Origin: an uncultured Nostocoides sp.
Lineage (GTDB): Bacteria > Actinomycetota > Actinomycetes > Actinomycetales > Dermatophilaceae
Direction of reading: 5' to 3'
DNA: 64,000 nt
Assembly: GCA_937873315.1 (NCBI GenBank)
Contig: CALMQX010000034.1
Location: forward strand, 186,001-250,000
The translations under genes and the position numbers were made by a program. The notes under the pieces were generated by a model. It searched no databases and was not told the origin of the DNA. It worked only from the letters and a program-made list of their open reading frames with translations. Position 1 is the stretch's first letter; every line of letters starts with the position of its first letter. This document shows, one piece after another, positions 61,071 to 64,000 of the stretch.

Positions 61071-62033
61071 GTGACCTTAGCGGGCCACGCTGAGGCCATG
61101 GAAACGACGATGCAGCACACAGTCGGGGTCCCTCAGCCAACGACTCGCCGTCGCATCCCTGGGGGGGCAGCGGTGGCCGCTGGCGCTCTCTGGGCCTTGG
61201 TCTGGTGGCGACACGTGGACCAATGGGCCAACCCGGAGCCCTTCATCTACCACCCCGATGGCCTGACGTTCGCCGCCCTCGGGACGGTGGTCGTGGGGCT
61301 GGTATTCCTCGTGGCTGCCCTCGCCCTGCGGCTACCTCAGGGCGCCTTGACCGTGCTCACCCTGGGCGTATTGGTGTGGGCGGCGGTTAGTCTCGCCAGA
61401 GCCGGGCTGGCACTGGCGACGTGGGCACCAGGGCCGGTGGGCTGTGCCGCAATTCTTGCGCTGGCGGGCGCCGCGGCGGGGAGTCTCACGCACCGACTGC
61501 TGCATTCTGGTGAATCGGTCCGAACGTGGGGTATAGCTGCGCTGGTCCTGACTTTGGCCGGCACTCTGATCCCAGGCTTAGAAGTGGTGCGGGCACGCGG
61601 ACAGATCACCGTGTTGCGGGCGAGCGAACGCTCCTTCGTTCTCCCCCAACCACCGGGATTTGTCGCCCGTTATGTTGGCCCCGACCTGCTCTACCCGTAC
61701 CTGGAACTGACCCGCGGTAGCGGCGACACCATGGAGGAGGTCTTCATACTCTCCGACAAGCCGGCCGGCGGCGAGGTGTGCGCACCGCATCCGAGGTTCG
61801 CCCTGACGGGATGCCAGGCGGACGGCACGGGGTTCACGCTGACGGCCGACGGGAACGTCACTGTCGCGGAGATGCGTGGGACCACGCGACTGCTGGCGTA
61901 CTTCAGCTCGAGCGCCCTCAGCCCTGACACGGTGCGCTCCTGGCTCCGAGAAGCGCCCGTGGTCACCCCCAGCGAGTTGATCGATGCGACCTACGGTCAA
62001 ACGCAGGTCAGCGCGTCAGCGATCCGACCATAG
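61071..62033 (+). CDS. membrane protein with C-terminal extracytoplasmic domain, unknown function
   Basis: This is a 320-residue protein. Four or five hydrophobic helices (about residues 30-180, e.g. GAAVAAGALWALVWW, LGTVVVGLVFLVAALAL, ALVLTLAGTLIP) precede a soluble C-terminal region of about 130 residues with two cysteines (GGEVCAPHPRFALTGCQADG) that could form a disulfide. I do not recognise a family. The GTG at 61071 gives the longest form, and the ATG at 61098 is an alternative. The 3' end overlaps hspR by 18 bases in convergent orientation. Confidence 0.65.
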   Translation: MTLAGHAEAMETTMQHTVGVPQPTTRRRIPGGAAVAAGALWALVWWRHVDQWANPEPFIYHPDGLTFAALGTVVVGLVFLVAALALRLPQGALTVLTLGVLVWAAVSLARAGLALATWAPGPVGCAAILALAGAAAGSLTHRLLHSGESVRTWGIAALVLTLAGTLIPGLEVVRARGQITVLRASERSFVLPQPPGFVARYVGPDLLYPYLELTRGSGDTMEEVFILSDKPAGGEVCAPHPRFALTGCQADGTGFTLTADGNVTVAEMRGTTRLLAYFSSSALSPDTVRSWLREAPVVTPSELIDATYGQTQVSASAIRP

Positions 62034-62465
62034 GACGAGCGCCTGCGAGCGCGTATGCCGTGGCCGCTCGCCCAGCCGCGCGGCATACACATCGCCGGTC
62101 GGGGAGACCGAGAAGACCCGAGAGACCTGATCACCACGGGAGCGGTCCCGGTCGGCAAGAAGCTCGGCGACCCGCGACCGGAGCGCACTGACTTCGTTCT
62201 CGAGTTCGAGGATGCGAGCGATGCCGGCCAAGGACACGCCCTCGTCCTGCGAGAGTCGCTGAATCTCACGCAACATGGAGACATCGCGCTGGCTGTATCG
62301 ACGCCCACCACCGCGGGTGCGGGAGGGCGTGACCAGGCCTAGCCGGTCGTATTGACGCAGCGTCTGCGCGTGCATGCCGGCCAACTCGGCTGCCACCGAG
62401 ATCACAAAGACCGGCAGCTCATCGTCCGTGCTCCCCGAGAAGCCGCCGAAGCTCACCCGGGCCAT
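62016..62465 (-). CDS. hspR: heat-shock repressor HspR
   Basis: This is a 149-residue MerR-type repressor. FVISVAAELAGMHAQTLRQYDRLGLVTPSRTRGGGRRYSQRDVSML is the HspR winged helix, and QDEGVSLAGIARILELENEV the linker and coiled coil. A longer than usual 45-residue C-terminal tail has VSPTGDVYAARLGERPRHT. It is the last gene of the dnaK-grpE-dnaJ-hspR operon and represses it and clpB by binding HAIR sites with DnaK as co-repressor, as shown in Streptomyces and mycobacteria. It starts 2 bases after the dnaJ stop. Confidence 0.96.
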   Translation of the reverse strand: MARVSFGGFSGSTDDELPVFVISVAAELAGMHAQTLRQYDRLGLVTPSRTRGGGRRYSQRDVSMLREIQRLSQDEGVSLAGIARILELENEVSALRSRVAELLADRDRSRGDQVSRVFSVSPTGDVYAARLGERPRHTRSQALVLWSDR

Positions 62466-62467
62466 GG

Positions 62468-63493
62468 TCAGCTCCGCGCCTGTGTCATGAGCGCGGCCCG
62501 CGGGTCATCCCCTGCAGTCTCAGTGGCCAGGGTCTCGACGGCCGCCCTTGCTGCCTCCGAAAGCTCTTGTGGCACAACGACACTGACCTTGGCCAGCAGG
62601 TCACCGTGGGTGCCATCTTTGCGGCGGACACCGTGACCCTTGACCCGAAGCACCCGTCCGCTCGGCGTCCCGGGGGCGATCCGCACCTTGACGGTCCCGC
62701 GCTCGTGGAAGGTCGGCACCGCGACCGTGGCGCCCAATGCCGCCTCGCCGAAGGTCACGGGGAGGTCGACCGTGAGGTGGTCGCCATCACGCCCGAAGGC
62801 CGGGTGAGGGCTGACCGTCACGGTGAGGATCAGGTCGCCCGCGGGTCCGCCGAGATCGCCTGGCTCACCCTTGCCGCGGAGTCGGATCTTCTGTCCGTCC
62901 TTGACGCCGGCGGGGATCTTGGTGGTGACCCGGGCACCCTCAGGCGTGGAGAGGCTGACGGTGGAACCCTCGATGGCATCCCGGAAACTCAGCGTGGTCC
63001 GGGCCTGGACGTCACGCCCCGGCTGCGGCCCACGGCTCGCGCCGAACCCACCAAAGGGGTCGCCGCCACGGGCGCCAGCGGCGCCCGGCATGCCGCCACC
63101 GAACATCTGCGCCAGCAGGTCGTTGAGGTCCTGGTCGCCGCCACCGCCAGTGGAGTACCGCACACGTTGGCCGCCACCGCCACCGCCGAACGCGCTGAAG
63201 ATGTCCTCGAAGCCGCCGCCACCGCCAGGGCCACCGGCCCGGAAGCGAGCGCCGCCACCGGCCATGGACCGGATGGCGTCGTACTCGTCGCGCTGCTTGG
63301 CATCGGAGAGCACCGCGTGGGCCTCACCGATGTCCTTAAACCGCTGCTCGGCAGCGGCATCCCCGGGGTTCTTGTCCGGGTGGTACTGCCGAGCGAGTTT
63401 GCGATAGGCCTTCTTGATGGCCGCGTCGTCAGCGTCTTTGGAGACGCCGAGAATGGCGTAGAAGTCTTTCTCGAACCAGTCTTGGCTCGCCAT
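62468..63493 (-). CDS. dnaJ: DnaJ-family co-chaperone without zinc finger
   Basis: This is a 341-residue J-protein. The J domain (residues 10-73) has the HPD motif at 38-40. A Gly-rich region with many GGGGG stretches (about 79-165) follows, then two beta-sandwich domains (ARTTLSFRDAIEGSTVSLST, KIRLRGKGEPGDLGGPAGDL). The four CxxCxGxG zinc motifs of type I DnaJ are missing, making it a CbpA-like type II protein despite its operon position. It delivers substrates to DnaK. It lies between grpE and hspR on the same strand. Confidence 0.94.
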   Translation of the reverse strand: MASQDWFEKDFYAILGVSKDADDAAIKKAYRKLARQYHPDKNPGDAAAEQRFKDIGEAHAVLSDAKQRDEYDAIRSMAGGGARFRAGGPGGGGGFEDIFSAFGGGGGGQRVRYSTGGGGDQDLNDLLAQMFGGGMPGAAGARGGDPFGGFGASRGPQPGRDVQARTTLSFRDAIEGSTVSLSTPEGARVTTKIPAGVKDGQKIRLRGKGEPGDLGGPAGDLILTVTVSPHPAFGRDGDHLTVDLPVTFGEAALGATVAVPTFHERGTVKVRIAPGTPSGRVLRVKGHGVRRKDGTHGDLLAKVSVVVPQELSEAARAAVETLATETAGDDPRAALMTQARS

Positions 63494-63537
63494 ACTGGGC
63501 GCCTCCTCTCAGGGGTGCAATGGGTGTGGATTCCTGA

Positions 63538-64000
63538 TCATGCCGGGTCAGCAACGGCAACGCGGGCCGGACGGAGCACGGCCTCGCCAGCCCGGTATCC
63601 GGGCTGGAGCACCATGACCACCGTGGTGCCCTCGGCGCCATCCAGGGCCGGGTCCTCGGCCGGCCAGGCCTGGTGCATGAGGGCCTCGTGCTGCATCGGG
63701 TCAAAGGCTTCGCCCTTGTCGCCGAAGCGGGCCAAGCCGAACTTGGTCAGCGTCGACTCGAGCTTGTCGGCAATGGCCGCGAAGGGTCCGTCGACCAGAT
63801 CGCCATGCTCCCGAGCGGCGTGGATGTCGTCGAGCACCGGGAGCAGGGACTCCAGGACATCGCGAACAGCCCTCTCCTGCATGAGCGCTCGGTCACGGTC
63901 GACTCGACGCTTGTAGTTGACGTATTCCGCCTGGAGACGCTGCAGGTCCTCGAGCCGCTCGGCCGCCAAGGCGGTGTCGGGGTGGGTGGCCCCGGACGCA
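63538..64000 (-). CDS. grpE: nucleotide exchange factor GrpE (partial, runs off the right edge)
   Basis: The window holds the C-terminal 153 residues or so. The long helix RLEDLQRLQAEYVNYKRRVD, ESLLPVLDDIHAAREHGD, and the beta domain with FDPMQHEALMHQA and VVMVLQPGYRAGEAVLRPARVAV are GrpE hallmarks. GrpE releases ADP from DnaK. The N-terminus and dnaK itself lie beyond 64000. The frame is open to the edge, so no start is given. Confidence 0.95.
   Translation of the reverse strand, partial: ASGATHPDTALAAERLEDLQRLQAEYVNYKRRVDRDRALMQERAVRDVLESLLPVLDDIHAAREHGDLVDGPFAAIADKLESTLTKFGLARFGDKGEAFDPMQHEALMHQAWPAEDPALDGAEGTTVVMVLQPGYRAGEAVLRPARVAVADPA

Noticed and set aside
63040..63260. GC-rich repeats in the dnaJ region
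   Set aside because: They encode the normal Gly-rich linker of a J-protein.

Overview
The window is 64 kb of contiguous, high-GC (roughly 70% by eye), densely packed chromosomal DNA. It most likely comes from an actinobacterium of the order Micrococcales, and gene content and style are compatible with the Intrasporangiaceae/Dermatophilaceae. The support is: frequent GTG and TTG starts, many ATGA/GTGA stop-start overlaps, an HspR/HAIR-controlled dnaK operon and clpB, a PknG-GlnH-GlnX module, an LprG/P55-type pair, a DUF3151-fba pair and a two-domain HelD. I found no rRNA, tRNA, CRISPR array, insertion sequence or prophage. Genus and species cannot be fixed from sequence alone.

Layout. 0.1-3.8 kb: NCS1 nucleobase permease, cysteine hydrolase, GNAT acetyltransferase and an SMP-30-like protein. 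3.8-18.3 kb: a purine region with purM, purF, a large single-chain purL, purC and purD. It is interspersed with a small membrane protein, an SCP-like protein, a secreted 5'-nucleotidase, a spermidine-synthase-fold protein and a divergent soxR/MFS pair. 18.3-24.3 kb: a frameshifted LuxR-type regulator, HelD, purA and a second regulator of the same family with tandem palindromic operators. 24.4-27.7 kb: DUF3151-fba and divergent glpD. 27.7-33.3 kb: GNAT, acyltransferase-3, then a tightly overlapped operon of an amino-acid ABC importer, a SpoU methyltransferase and an alkyltransferase-like protein. 33.3-37.5 kb: DedA and an ABC exporter with its two-component system.

37.5-50.6 kb is the most striking region: eleven same-strand, mostly overlapping genes (lemA, telA, a small unknown, CbxX-type AAA ATPase, glnX, glnH, a helical unknown, pknG, PP2C phosphatase, VWA protein, FHA protein). 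They end at a clear hairpin. The run joins the amino-acid-sensing PknG pathway known from mycobacteria to TelA/LemA/AAA/VWA modules typical of membrane-stress clusters. Three of its proteins share a short zinc ribbon.

50.6-64 kb: pyrE, xthA, an lprG-MFS pair, an ATP-grasp ligase with a histone-H1-like lysine/alanine tail coupled to a serine hydrolase, then clpB with a HAIR operator, two membrane proteins, and hspR-dnaJ-grpE running off the right edge.

Across the whole window the octamer GTATGCCG (or its complement CGGCATAC) occurs 55 times by hand count, evenly on both strands, in all reading frames, about once per 1.2 kb. Base composition predicts only two or three. This DNA-level signal, with density like an uptake sequence or other iterated motif, is independent of the gene annotation and is the observation I would check first.
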